This document shows, one piece after another, positions 6,065 to 13,560 of a DNA stretch of 21,917 nt. This DNA comes from a virus: IMG/VR virus record IMGVR_UViG_3300031603_000033, positions 1 to 21,917 of that record; one strand, 5' to 3'. Positions within the stretch are counted from its first letter, which is position 1. Each line of letters starts with the position of its first letter. Under the pieces are notes generated by a model that ran no database searches, was not told the DNA's origin, and saw only the letters and a program-made list of their open reading frames with translations. The translations under genes were made by a program, and so were the position numbers.

Positions 6065-7707
6065 GTGAGTTTAGAAACAGCTTCGGCGAGACAATCTTCC
6101 GAAACAAATACGCCCTGACACCAGAGCAGACGTGGGAAGAAAAAGCCACAGATATAGTGCACGACGTCACAGAGAATCTAATGCCAAAGGAGGAGCAAGA
6201 AGAACTCAAGGGGTATATTACGACGTTCAAGTTCATGCCCGGTGGACGCTATATCTATTATGCAGGTAGGCAGGCTAGCTACTATAATAATTGCTACCTA
6301 CTGAAAGGCGAAGAGGACACCCGCGAAGAATGGGGTAGTGTGCTTAAGAGGGCGTCAGATGCTCTGATGTCCGGAGGGGGTATTGGCGTGGACTATTCCG
6401 TCTTTAGACCCAATGGCGCTCCGCTAGGACGTACCGGGGGTAGTGCTTCAGGGCCTATCCCACTGATGCACTCAGTTAATGAAGTGGGTCGGAACGTCAT
6501 GCAAGGTGGAAGCCGACGCTCTGCCATCTACGCCTCCCTCAACTGGAGACATGCAGACGCCCCCGCCTTCCTAGCAATGAAGGATTGGCATAGTATGAAG
6601 ATCACCAAAGGCTTCACTGTCTGGGATGCTAAGGTGGCAGACTTCAACTATCACGCTCCCTTGGATATGACGAACGTGTCGTTAAACTACGACAGCGCCT
6701 TCTTAGATCACATAAGCAACGGGCATCTTCCGCCGTTGTTTGTCGAGAATTGCAAGCAAGCTATGATGACTGGAGAACCTGGCTTCTCCTTTAACTTCGG
6801 AGATAAGGAGAATGAGACGTTACGTAATGCGTGTTGTGAAGTTACTTCAGAGGACGACAGTGATGTCTGTAATCTCGGAAGCGTTAACATGGGTGCTGTG
6901 GAATCTCTTGATGAGTTTCGTGCTATTGTACGCCTTGCTAGTGGCTTTCTGGTGTGCGGTACAATCACTGCTGACCTCCCATACGATAAAGTTTATCAAG
7001 TGCGTAAGAAGAATCGCCGGTTGGGACTAGGTTTGATGGGGATACATGAATGGCTGCTGAAGCGTGGCTATGAGTATGGAATGAACGCAGAGTTGCGTCA
7101 ATGGATGGAAGTTTATAGAGAGGAGAGTGAACGTGCTGCTAACAGTCTTTGTGATCGCCTTAGTATCAGTCGTCCTGTTGCATATCGAGCTATCGCACCA
7201 ACAGGAACCATTGGAATACTCGCTGGAACTACCACTGGCATTGAACCTCTGTACGCTGTTGCTTATAAGCGGCGATATTTAGTTGGTGGGGATAAGTGGA
7301 AGTATGAATACGTCATCGACTCTACAGCCGAAGAGCTTATCACTCGATACAACCTCAAGCCTAAAGACATAGAAACATCTATGTCATTAGTTGACGACTT
7401 CGAGAAGAGGTTGAAGTTTCAGGCTGACGTACAGGATTACGTTGATATGGCTATATCATCCACCATCAACCTACCTGCATGGGGGAGTGAGTTTAATAAT
7501 AAAGATAGAGTGTTGGAGTTTGCTGAGACGTTGGCTAAGTATGCGCCGAGGCTTAGAGGTTTCACTGTATACCCTGACGGCGCACGAGGTGGACAACCAC
7601 TAACGATGTGTACGTACAAGGAAGCTAAGAGCAAGGCAGGTCAGGTGTTTGAAGAGAACTCTGACGCAGCATGTGGTGTAGGGGGAAGCGGTGTATGCGG
7701 GATATGA
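6061..7707 (+). CDS. nrdJ: Ribonucleotide reductase, adenosylcobalamin-dependent (class II) (548 aa)
   Basis: It reduces ribonucleotides to deoxyribonucleotides for phage DNA synthesis. Visible motifs: PGGRYIYYAGR (60-70), the first active-site cysteine in NNCYL (C78), the MSGGGIGVDYS and NVMQGGSRRSA loops, the radical site NACCE aligning with NxCxE of E. coli NrdA (N256, C258, E260), the partner cysteine in CNLGSVNM (C270), APTGTIGILAGTTTGIEP (379-396), and a C-terminal redox pair (C538 and C546). Being a single chain of about 550 residues with no NrdB-type subunit nearby, and resembling roseophage SIO1-type enzymes, it is assigned to class II, which uses coenzyme B12. It overlaps genes on both sides by ATGA, next to a probable dNTP hydrolase. 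Confidence 0.93.
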   Translation: MSEFRNSFGETIFRNKYALTPEQTWEEKATDIVHDVTENLMPKEEQEELKGYITTFKFMPGGRYIYYAGRQASYYNNCYLLKGEEDTREEWGSVLKRASDALMSGGGIGVDYSVFRPNGAPLGRTGGSASGPIPLMHSVNEVGRNVMQGGSRRSAIYASLNWRHADAPAFLAMKDWHSMKITKGFTVWDAKVADFNYHAPLDMTNVSLNYDSAFLDHISNGHLPPLFVENCKQAMMTGEPGFSFNFGDKENETLRNACCEVTSEDDSDVCNLGSVNMGAVESLDEFRAIVRLASGFLVCGTITADLPYDKVYQVRKKNRRLGLGLMGIHEWLLKRGYEYGMNAELRQWMEVYREESERAANSLCDRLSISRPVAYRAIAPTGTIGILAGTTTGIEPLYAVAYKRRYLVGGDKWKYEYVIDSTAEELITRYNLKPKDIETSMSLVDDFEKRLKFQADVQDYVDMAISSTINLPAWGSEFNNKDRVLEFAETLAKYAPRLRGFTVYPDGARGGQPLTMCTYKEAKSKAGQVFEENSDAACGVGGSGVCGI

Positions 7708-8294
7708 CGAACGAAGAGTTGGACAACGTAGCATACTTAGAAGGCTCTGACTTTTCTAAGCAACGAACGCAAGAGGTGTATGATATGGGTACGAACAGTG
7801 ATAGGAATGTAGCTTGGCAGAAATGCACCACCGGCAATCTAGACAGTGATGATAAGGGGAGTGGTGCGCGTAAGAGCGCTGGCAAGGCACAGCTAGATCT
7901 CATCCCAATACGCTATTGGCTAGGGGCGTGGGACTTCTATCTAGTGTCAGAGGAGCGGACGTTTATGCAGGAGTTGGCGTCGTGGCAGGAGAGGCATACT
8001 AGCGCTTATGAGTTGATGGGCTTATTCTCATATAAGGAGTTAGCTGGAGCTGCGAAGGTGTTAGCCTTTGGCGCTAAGAAGTATAAGGCGTGGAACTGGG
8101 CGAAGGGGATGCCATGGTCTGTGCCGACAGGGTGTATATTAAGACACATGCAAGCCATTGTAGACGATGAGTTGCTAGACGCTGAGAGTGGTGAGGAGCA
8201 TTGGATGCACGTTGTCTGTAACGTGATGATGCTAGCCTGGTATGAGGTGCATTACTCGGAGGGGGACGACAGACCTCCCGTGTTTCGAACATGA
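7704..8294 (+). CDS. dATP/dGTP diphosphohydrolase-like protein (DUF5664 type, 196 aa)
   Basis: The start at 7704 is chosen for its ATGA overlap with the reductase stop; the open frame extends upstream to 7671 without support. Residues 1-55 are polar and variable. The conserved part begins with GKAQLDLIPIRYW (60-72), then AGAAKVLAFGAKKYKAWNW (114-132) and an HD-like metal region: ILRHMQAIVDDELLD (145-159) and GEEHWMHVVCNVMM (163-176), with H148, D154/D155, E164/E165, H166 and H169 as candidate ligands. This matches the phage family described as dATP/dGTP diphosphohydrolase N-terminal domain (DUF5664). It probably acts on purine dNTPs in the cytosol. Adjacency to ribonucleotide reductase supports a role in setting the dNTP pool. 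Confidence 0.8.
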   Translation: MTNEELDNVAYLEGSDFSKQRTQEVYDMGTNSDRNVAWQKCTTGNLDSDDKGSGARKSAGKAQLDLIPIRYWLGAWDFYLVSEERTFMQELASWQERHTSAYELMGLFSYKELAGAAKVLAFGAKKYKAWNWAKGMPWSVPTGCILRHMQAIVDDELLDAESGEEHWMHVVCNVMMLAWYEVHYSEGDDRPPVFRT

Positions 8295-8545
8295 TACTAT
8301 CAATAGAAACATTAGGGGGTACAGGTGGAATTGCGGTGTTGGATGTACATGCTATATTACCGGATACGAAAAAGCCCAAGGAACGCAGCATGGTTTATAC
8401 AGGGCTGTTTCCAGAGGGCTTGTCGGTGGACGGGGTTGCTAGTGAGTTGTGTGCGCTGTGGTATGTCTACCTTGAAGAGATGGCTAGCTACGAAGTGGAC
8501 GTCGATGAAGAGGGAGATGAAGGAGCTGAAGTGGAAGACGTTTGA
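8291..8545 (+). CDS. Acidic hypothetical protein (84 aa)
   Basis: Starts in an ATGA overlap with the preceding gene (8291-8294) and ends at TGA 8543-8545. The first 50 residues look like alternating strands (MILSIETLGGTGGIAVLDVH), the middle is hydrophobic and helical (SELCALWYVYLEEM), and the last 20 residues are strongly acidic (VDVDEEGDEGAEVEDV). No family recognised. A second frame beginning at 8517 overlaps its acidic tail and may encode a membrane peptide. It is one of the last genes of the rightward block. Confidence 0.6.
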   Translation: MILSIETLGGTGGIAVLDVHAILPDTKKPKERSMVYTGLFPEGLSVDGVASELCALWYVYLEEMASYEVDVDEEGDEGAEVEDV

Positions 8546-8639
8546 AGGGCTGCCTAGCTTGCGGATGGGAGCTCAGTTTTATCTAATAGGCTACATCGCT
8601 TGCTGTATAGTTCTAATCACCCTTTCTTTAATGCTTTAA
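8517..8639 (+). CDS. Possible 40-aa single-pass membrane protein at the convergent junction
   Basis: In the +1 frame relative to the 84-residue gene, ATG 8517 to TAA 8637-8639 encodes a 16-residue polar, basic head and then a hydrophobic stretch (FYLIGYIACCIVLITLSLML) running to the C-terminus. That is a plausible transmembrane helix and resembles small phage membrane peptides. Against it: the AGGGAG at 8511-8516 touches the ATG and is too close for a normal ribosome-binding site; an in-frame ATG at 8505 has no clear site. The gene would overlap the preceding gene by 29 bases and the end of the holin gene, on the opposite strand, by 23. Confidence 0.35.
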   Translation: MKELKWKTFEGLPSLRMGAQFYLIGYIACCIVLITLSLML

Positions 8640-9012
8640 CGATCTTCTCACCACTGCGTGAGACAACATACCCACCCAACCCCAGCTGTAACGCCACCCA
8701 TGCCTGCTCACTGAGTGGGTTTGGGAGGAGCGCCAGCGCATCACCAACGATCAAGACTAAGAACGTCAGCATAGTGATGGGACGCCATACAGCCACGAGC
8801 CAATGCTCAGAACTGGCTTCAGAGTTTATGATGTCCGACCGTGACTGCAACGCCTTCAACTCATAACTGTATGCTGAATCCATTGCTGCCGCTTGCACTT
8901 CTAGGAGGCGAGCTTTGGCTTCCAGCTTCTCTTCCTTAGACGTATGCAACTCATCCACCAACTGAGCCGCTGGTGCGAAGATCCCGGCGATTAAATCTGT
9001 AATGCCTAACAT
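8617..9012 (-). CDS. Holin, GTA 3-TM type (131 aa)
   Basis: It probably forms lesions in the inner membrane that trigger lysis. The ATG at 9012 has an ideal GGGAGGA (9019-9025) six bases upstream; the longer TTG-initiated frame from 9027 is unlikely. Residues 1-20 form an amphipathic or hydrophobic helix (MLGITDLIAGIFAPAAQLVD), 23-60 a charged helical stretch (KEEKLEAKARLLEVQAAAM), then SEASSEHWLVAVWRPITMLTFLVLIVG (64-90) containing the diagnostic WRP before a membrane helix, and LGLGGYVVSRSGEKIVK (110-126), the diagnostic GGY...RSGEK ending. This is the pattern of the 'holin of 3TMs, for gene-transfer release' family. It lies one base after its coiled-coil/TM partner and is the last leftward gene. 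Confidence 0.88.
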   Translation of the reverse strand: MLGITDLIAGIFAPAAQLVDELHTSKEEKLEAKARLLEVQAAAMDSAYSYELKALQSRSDIINSEASSEHWLVAVWRPITMLTFLVLIVGDALALLPNPLSEQAWVALQLGLGGYVVSRSGEKIVKALKKG

Positions 9013-9013
9013 A

Positions 9014-9283
9014 TCATTTCCTCCCAAAGTATACGAGGGTGGCTATCATAGCGCTGAACACCACCCAGGCAGCACGCTCAAGGAAGTTGGTAGACGTTGT
9101 TGTGGTTTTGCCATCAACTTCCAACACAGCAATACGTGTGTCGTGTACGTCCAGCCTACTCTCTTGCCTGTCGATGCGCTTCACCGCGCCGTCGTGCCTC
9201 TCTTCCAACCTCACCAACGTCTCTAACTTGTCGATGACGGTGTCAAGTTTCCGCTCTAACGCGTCTAGCCTTTTATCGTCCAT
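9014..9283 (-). CDS. XhlA-like coiled-coil protein with C-terminal membrane anchor (89 aa)
   Basis: ATG at 9283 is preferred to a TTG at 9295; it overlaps the end of the 751-residue gene. Residues 1-55 form a heptad-rich coiled coil (LDALERKLDTVIDKLETLV and RIDRQESRLDVHDTRIAVL), residues 56-66 are a Thr-rich linker (GKTTTTSTN), and 71-86 are a hydrophobic segment (AAWVVFSAMIATLVYF) followed by GRK. This coiled coil plus C-terminal TM plan is that of hemolysin XhlA-type lysis accessory proteins found beside holins. The gene sits one base upstream of the holin start, implying coupled translation. It could also be an i-spanin-like protein, but the TM is C-terminal, not N-terminal. Confidence 0.75.
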   Translation of the reverse strand: MDDKRLDALERKLDTVIDKLETLVRLEERHDGAVKRIDRQESRLDVHDTRIAVLEVDGKTTTTSTNFLERAAWVVFSAMIATLVYFGRK

Positions 9284-11528
9284 CTGCACGTCCAAAGACG
9301 CGACCGCGATTAGGCTCTGGAGGTTTTGGTTGTGACAACTCCTCTAATGTGTTGCTATCTATGATGGGGAGATCAAACCCCCGTGCTGAGTTGCGAATCT
9401 CTCCTTGCTCCTCTGGCGAAAACATATTCCATATCTCATCAAAGGCTTTGAGCATAATATCCTCACTGGCGTTAATAGTGGCCGCTCTCTTAGCTGCGTC
9501 TTTCACCGGAGCTTTTAACAAAGCAGCGATGGCTTTCTCTGCGCTAAGCAGCGCTGTAATCGCTTTAGGGTTGCCAGCTATTCTGCCTAGCATCACTGGC
9601 GTGAGGAAGACAGTAGCGGCTGTTCCAAGTGCCGCTAGTGAGCCTCCAGCAGCGGTGGCTCCGCCAACGAGCAGTAAGCTTGGGGTTAGTGTACCAATCT
9701 CCTTAGAGCGTAGAACTAAGGTGCCTATAGAGTCCGGAGCCTTCCCACTAGTTTCAGCCATAGCATTCAGAAGCCGCTTCAACTGAACGAACCCTTTCGC
9801 CCCTAACACTTCCTTCGCTGCCTTTGCAGGGACAAGCCTGTCAAACTTCCTAGCCAACTTACCCCGATCCACCACCCCTGCAAATATGTTTTCTATGTAG
9901 CCTCTACGAACAACATCCTTTATATGCTCTGCTGACTTAAAGCCCGTCTCAGCGAACATATCCACCCCAGCTTGTTCGGCTCTGATGAAAGAGGTGTCAA
10001 TGCTTTTCATAAACGCTTTAATCTGAAAAGCGTTAGAGCCGTGGAGCACCTGAGCGATAACGCCATAGTCTGCATTGTTAGCTCTAGTTATAGTGGTTGC
10101 ATTGATCTTTGGAAGAATCGAGTCAATACCTTCTTTAAACGCTGCATTAGCCGCCTTATACTGCGCCCCAGCGTTGGGAGCGGAAGTGTCCAGTAGGTGC
10201 TGAATCGTTTTACGCATGTTGTCAGCAAGGTCGGCTAGTTGGCTAGCGGCTGGCGTGTTCTGAAGCTGTCCAAAATCAGCAAGTTCACTAATATCGCTAT
10301 TCATTATCTTCTGGAAATTTAACAGCTCACTAGCAGGGATGCTCTTAAGCCCAGCAAACCTGGCCTCCCACTCCGCCAACAACTTCAAGGAACCTCCCTT
10401 AAGCTCGCTACCGATGGTTAGCTGGTGTTTTCTCCTAAAACTCTCCATTGTCCCTCTAAGCAAACTAGGACTAACCATCTCCCTACCTAGCTTATTCTGC
10501 ACAGCCGTCAGCGCTTTTATGCGCAAAGCACTATTAGCCGCCTTACCCGCCTTAATAACCCCTAGCATATCGTAGCCAATCTCTCCAGATGCAACATCAC
10601 CAGCGCCATCCATCAACGTATCCAGCTTACTATCCAGTATTACACCAGCTCGACGTGTCTGCTCGACAGAACGCCCTCCGGAGAAGAAGCCAACCTCGCC
10701 AATACCCTCGGCTAAGCGTCTTACCCCTCTCGCCTTACCTGACTGATACGCTGTTAGTGAGCTTGTTATGTGCTGACCTGTTGAGGGATCGGTTGCACCC
10801 TCCTGTAAGAGCTTCTGTGTGGCTGTCAAGGAGGCGTCTGAGCCAGTCTGAAGCACGTCTCCAGACGGCTTAGCGGTTTTGCGAAAGACGTCAAACAGTT
10901 CATTCTTACCCAACTTCATAATACCCATCACAGGTTTAGCCAGCTTAGCAGCACCGAACGTCGCGACATCAAAGCCAGCAGAGATGGCAGCATCTTTCGT
11001 GGCTTCGCTAAAGTCAGCATCCTCACCAGCAAACCAATCAGACAAGATATCTCCACCGAAAGTGCCTAGAGCACCGCCGACGACAACACCGCCCAAAGCA
11101 CCAACAGCAGTGCCCACCCCCGGTATAGGGATAGCTGCCGTCCCTAGAGCAGCACCTGGGCCTGCTAGTGCGGCAGCCCCAGCAAAACCGCCTGGGATGT
11201 CTAAGTTGTTACGTAGCGCTAACGCCGACTGCTCCAACCCATTCAATAAGGCGTCTGTGTTAGCAGTGCCTCCCACTCTAGTGGCAGCGTTAGCAGAGCG
11301 AGCATCAACAGGCACTTCCATACCAGACGGTAGCTGTACGCCACTAGGCGGCGTGTTAGCCTCCTTAGTCTGTTGAGCTGTAGATGGTATGGACAACCAT
11401 GCCTTCCCCTCTTCGCTGGTTATCGAACCGTCGGACAATAGAATATCTATCAAGCCCGCGTTAGAGACAGAGTCGGGGACGTTAGGAACCGTTCTACCAT
11501 CCGGAAGCGTTACATTACGTGTAGTCAT
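9273..11528 (-). CDS. Probable internal virion / DNA-ejection protein (751 aa)
   Basis: The N-terminus NVTLPDGRTVPNVPDSVS resembles a short module (LPDGxxxxxVPxG) often seen at the start of large phage internal or ejection proteins. Residues 112-160 are a Gly/Ala-rich hydrophobic stretch (PGGFAGAAALAG, GVGTAVGALGGVVVGGALG) with glycine-zipper spacing, able to insert in membrane. Residues 170-600 are mainly helical. A second hydrophobic stretch lies at 614-654 (SLLLVGGATAAGGSLAALG), followed by an amphipathic tail. Two membrane-active regions around a long helical body, downstream of tail genes and upstream of lysis genes, fit a pilot/ejection protein comparable to T7 gp14-16 or P22 gp16/gp20. 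No transglycosylase motif was recognised. RBS AGAGG precedes ATG 11528. Confidence 0.65.
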   Translation of the reverse strand: MTTRNVTLPDGRTVPNVPDSVSNAGLIDILLSDGSITSEEGKAWLSIPSTAQQTKEANTPPSGVQLPSGMEVPVDARSANAATRVGGTANTDALLNGLEQSALALRNNLDIPGGFAGAAALAGPGAALGTAAIPIPGVGTAVGALGGVVVGGALGTFGGDILSDWFAGEDADFSEATKDAAISAGFDVATFGAAKLAKPVMGIMKLGKNELFDVFRKTAKPSGDVLQTGSDASLTATQKLLQEGATDPSTGQHITSSLTAYQSGKARGVRRLAEGIGEVGFFSGGRSVEQTRRAGVILDSKLDTLMDGAGDVASGEIGYDMLGVIKAGKAANSALRIKALTAVQNKLGREMVSPSLLRGTMESFRRKHQLTIGSELKGGSLKLLAEWEARFAGLKSIPASELLNFQKIMNSDISELADFGQLQNTPAASQLADLADNMRKTIQHLLDTSAPNAGAQYKAANAAFKEGIDSILPKINATTITRANNADYGVIAQVLHGSNAFQIKAFMKSIDTSFIRAEQAGVDMFAETGFKSAEHIKDVVRRGYIENIFAGVVDRGKLARKFDRLVPAKAAKEVLGAKGFVQLKRLLNAMAETSGKAPDSIGTLVLRSKEIGTLTPSLLLVGGATAAGGSLAALGTAATVFLTPVMLGRIAGNPKAITALLSAEKAIAALLKAPVKDAAKRAATINASEDIMLKAFDEIWNMFSPEEQGEIRNSARGFDLPIIDSNTLEELSQPKPPEPNRGRVFGRADGR

Positions 11529-11541
11529 TATTAACCTCTAA

Positions 11542-12756
11542 TCATCTATTAGAAAAATCGACGGTGATGGTCTCCGATCTACCATCTCCAGACTTTTCTG
11601 CTAATCTTTTGTATTCATTGATGTAATCCGCCCTAGATGCGCTGGGATTGTTCAAGACAAACTCATTAGCCGTAATCGCCCTATTTAGAATCTTCAAAGA
11701 CTTCTGAAACAACCCTATGTTAGCCGTGTTGGAAAACCCCATATTCTGTCCAGTGCTTGTTATGAATGCTAAATCGGTATCTGTTGGGTTGACACCTAGC
11801 TTCTTAACTTGACTGAGAATATACTTGCCCATTGTGTTAGACAACTCTGCTTGTGAAGCGGTGCCTGGTAAGTTAAAGAAATTCTTCAATCCTGTAAGCT
11901 GCTCATTTAATCCACCAGTGGATGTAGTGGCTAATAACTCCAACGCCCTATTTGACTCTATCCTTGTTTCTATCATCGGAATAATCTTGTTACTAATTGC
12001 CTCTCTCTGCACATCCCACCTACCTTGTGCCTCAACCGCTAGGTTTCCAACAGCATCAACGCCTGTTGTTCTTGACACTACATGTAGCCGCTCTCCTTCA
12101 ATTGGCTGCGCTCCTCCTTTTGTCATAGGAATATACACAGTCTTAATTACCCCGTCAGCACCCTGACGACTGGCCGCTGTCCATTGATTACCCGCGCTAT
12201 CCGCCACTATGGGGGGTGTGCCTTTGAGGAAATCATCTCCTGAAGATGTCTTAGACGCAGACAATAAAGCAGAGCTAAGACTTTTATTATCCATACCAGC
12301 GGCAGCGCTTATAAGAGCTTTGTTGCCTGTCTTCTCCACTGCTGCCATTAGAGATTCCCGCGTCTTTATATCTCCTAATGCCTTGTCGTTTGCATCCCCT
12401 TTAGTAGTGAGTCTGTCTCTCTGACCTTGTCTAAATGACACCCCTCTCTGTGAAGCAGTGGTAGCCGCTTGCTGTTGAGACGCCGTACTAGCCTCGGTAG
12501 CCTGTGCCTGCCTAGACAACTGTGCCCACTGCATCGCCTCAGCTCTTTTACCTTCACTGAGGGATTGTTGAGCCCTTGCCATTAGAGCGACAGGGTCGGT
12601 GAGGTCGGGGCCTGTAGATGCTGCTGGGCTAAACAACCCTTGCGTACGAGCAAGCTGCTGTTGCAAAATAGACCCAGCAGCACCACCGGCACCAGCCTGC
12701 CTATCACTAAAGCCGCCTATGATCTTTCCTAAATTACTTGATAATTGTGCTGCCAT
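11542..12756 (-). CDS. Probable internal virion protein (404 aa)
   Basis: Not recognised by catalytic motif. The N-terminal 120 residues are rich in Gln, Ala and Ser (AGGAAGSILQQQLARTQGLF, RQAQATEASTASQQQAAT) and likely helical and extended. The middle has beta-like segments (GNQWTAASRQG, VIKTVYIPMTKGGAQPI) and the C-terminal half is helical (KIIPMIETRIESNRALELL, LTGLKNFFNLPG). No signal peptide or membrane helix is seen. AGGAG lies upstream of ATG 12756. Its place between two other Ala/Gln-rich virion-type genes suggests a structural or ejected internal protein, as in T7-type core genes. The assignment rests on position and composition. Confidence 0.55.
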   Translation of the reverse strand: MAAQLSSNLGKIIGGFSDRQAGAGGAAGSILQQQLARTQGLFSPAASTGPDLTDPVALMARAQQSLSEGKRAEAMQWAQLSRQAQATEASTASQQQAATTASQRGVSFRQGQRDRLTTKGDANDKALGDIKTRESLMAAVEKTGNKALISAAAGMDNKSLSSALLSASKTSSGDDFLKGTPPIVADSAGNQWTAASRQGADGVIKTVYIPMTKGGAQPIEGERLHVVSRTTGVDAVGNLAVEAQGRWDVQREAISNKIIPMIETRIESNRALELLATTSTGGLNEQLTGLKNFFNLPGTASQAELSNTMGKYILSQVKKLGVNPTDTDLAFITSTGQNMGFSNTANIGLFQKSLKILNRAITANEFVLNNPSASRADYINEYKRLAEKSGDGRSETITVDFSNR

Positions 12757-12765
12757 AATAATCTC

Positions 12766-13560
12766 CTAGAATAATCCTGCCACTGTTCCAGCTAAGTCGC
12801 CGAACAGCCTAGCCGATTCAACCTCAGACTGTAGCTGCCCCTCCAACCCTGTAGTCTGAGCCTGTGCATTCAAGTCTTGACCAGCAAGCTGCCCTTGTGC
12901 TGCAAGCTGTGCCGACTGTATACCAGGGGTTATGAAGTTGAACAAACCCTGCTCTGGCGACATCCCAGCCCCTAAGAACTGCTGAGCCAATGCCCCCTGC
13001 TGCGCCTGCTCCGCACTGCCTATCCCTCTAGCTTGTATTAGAGCGCTAAGCTGTTGCTCTTGTTGCGCCTTAGCTATAGCGAGTTGTTCTGGGGAGCCGC
13101 CAAATGCTGCCGACTGAATCCCACCCCTACCCTGACTCTGCAACCTACCCTCTAGCGCCAACCTCTCTCGCTCTTGCTGGGGAGCCAACCCTGCCATCAG
13201 CTGCTGGAATATCTGACCCTGTCGTGTGTTAGGATCTATGGCGGCTTGATCGAATAGCGTTGACGCACCCCCTAGTGCTTGATCGGAGATGCCGGAGAGT
13301 TGATCGCTAAGCTGAGCGTCAATGGATCCCCCAGCCCCAACGTCTACATTGCCCGTCCGTGAGGCAACGCTGAAGGGTTTAAACTGTGTACCCTCTACAG
13401 CCTGTTGCCCTATAGCCTCTGAGCCTTGCACAGCCCGGTCGCCTACATCTTGCAAGCGATTCATCTGTTCGAACAGTCCAGCCGCAGATACGCCACCACT
13501 GATGGCGCTTCCGGCATCAACACCTTGAATCGCTCCTATAATATCAGATATGCTCGCCAT
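12766..13560 (-). CDS. Probable internal virion / DNA-transfer protein, Gln/Ala/Gly-rich (264 aa)
   Basis: Begins at a TAATG overlap with the 77-residue gene. The first 30 residues are mildly hydrophobic (ISDIIGAIQGVDAGSAISGG). The body is rich in Q, A and G with long helices: ERERLALEGRLQSQGRGGIQ, SPEQLAIAKAQQEQQLSALI, AQLAAQGQLAGQDLNAQAQ. The block from the first of these helices through FGGSPEQLAIAKAQQEQ, then GLFNFITPGIQSAQLAAQGQ, resembles proteins encoded after the tail nozzle in many marine podoviruses, usually called hypothetical structural or internal proteins. No enzyme motif is visible. A role in DNA delivery or the internal core is inferred from family resemblance and gene order. 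Confidence 0.6.
   Translation of the reverse strand: MASISDIIGAIQGVDAGSAISGGVSAAGLFEQMNRLQDVGDRAVQGSEAIGQQAVEGTQFKPFSVASRTGNVDVGAGGSIDAQLSDQLSGISDQALGGASTLFDQAAIDPNTRQGQIFQQLMAGLAPQQERERLALEGRLQSQGRGGIQSAAFGGSPEQLAIAKAQQEQQLSALIQARGIGSAEQAQQGALAQQFLGAGMSPEQGLFNFITPGIQSAQLAAQGQLAGQDLNAQAQTTGLEGQLQSEVESARLFGDLAGTVAGLF

Noticed and set aside
8325-8516. Upstream part of the plus-strand frame ending at 8639
   Set aside because: The first 64 residues are a Cys/Trp/Arg-rich shadow of the 84-residue gene; only the membrane-like tail from 8505 or 8517 merits consideration.
8646-8663. TCTCAC-CACTGC-GTGAGA inverted repeat near the convergent junction, considered as a terminator
   Set aside because: Only six base pairs, not GC-rich, no following T-run on either strand, and inside the holin coding region.
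9013-9027. TTG start extending the holin by five residues
   Set aside because: The extension would run through its own GGGAGGA ribosome-binding site; the ATG at 9012 has ideal spacing.
10879-11376. 165-codon plus-strand open frame opposite the 751-residue gene
   Set aside because: Pro/Ala/Ser-rich shadow of a Gly/Ala-rich coding region, with no family resemblance and against the direction of the whole block.
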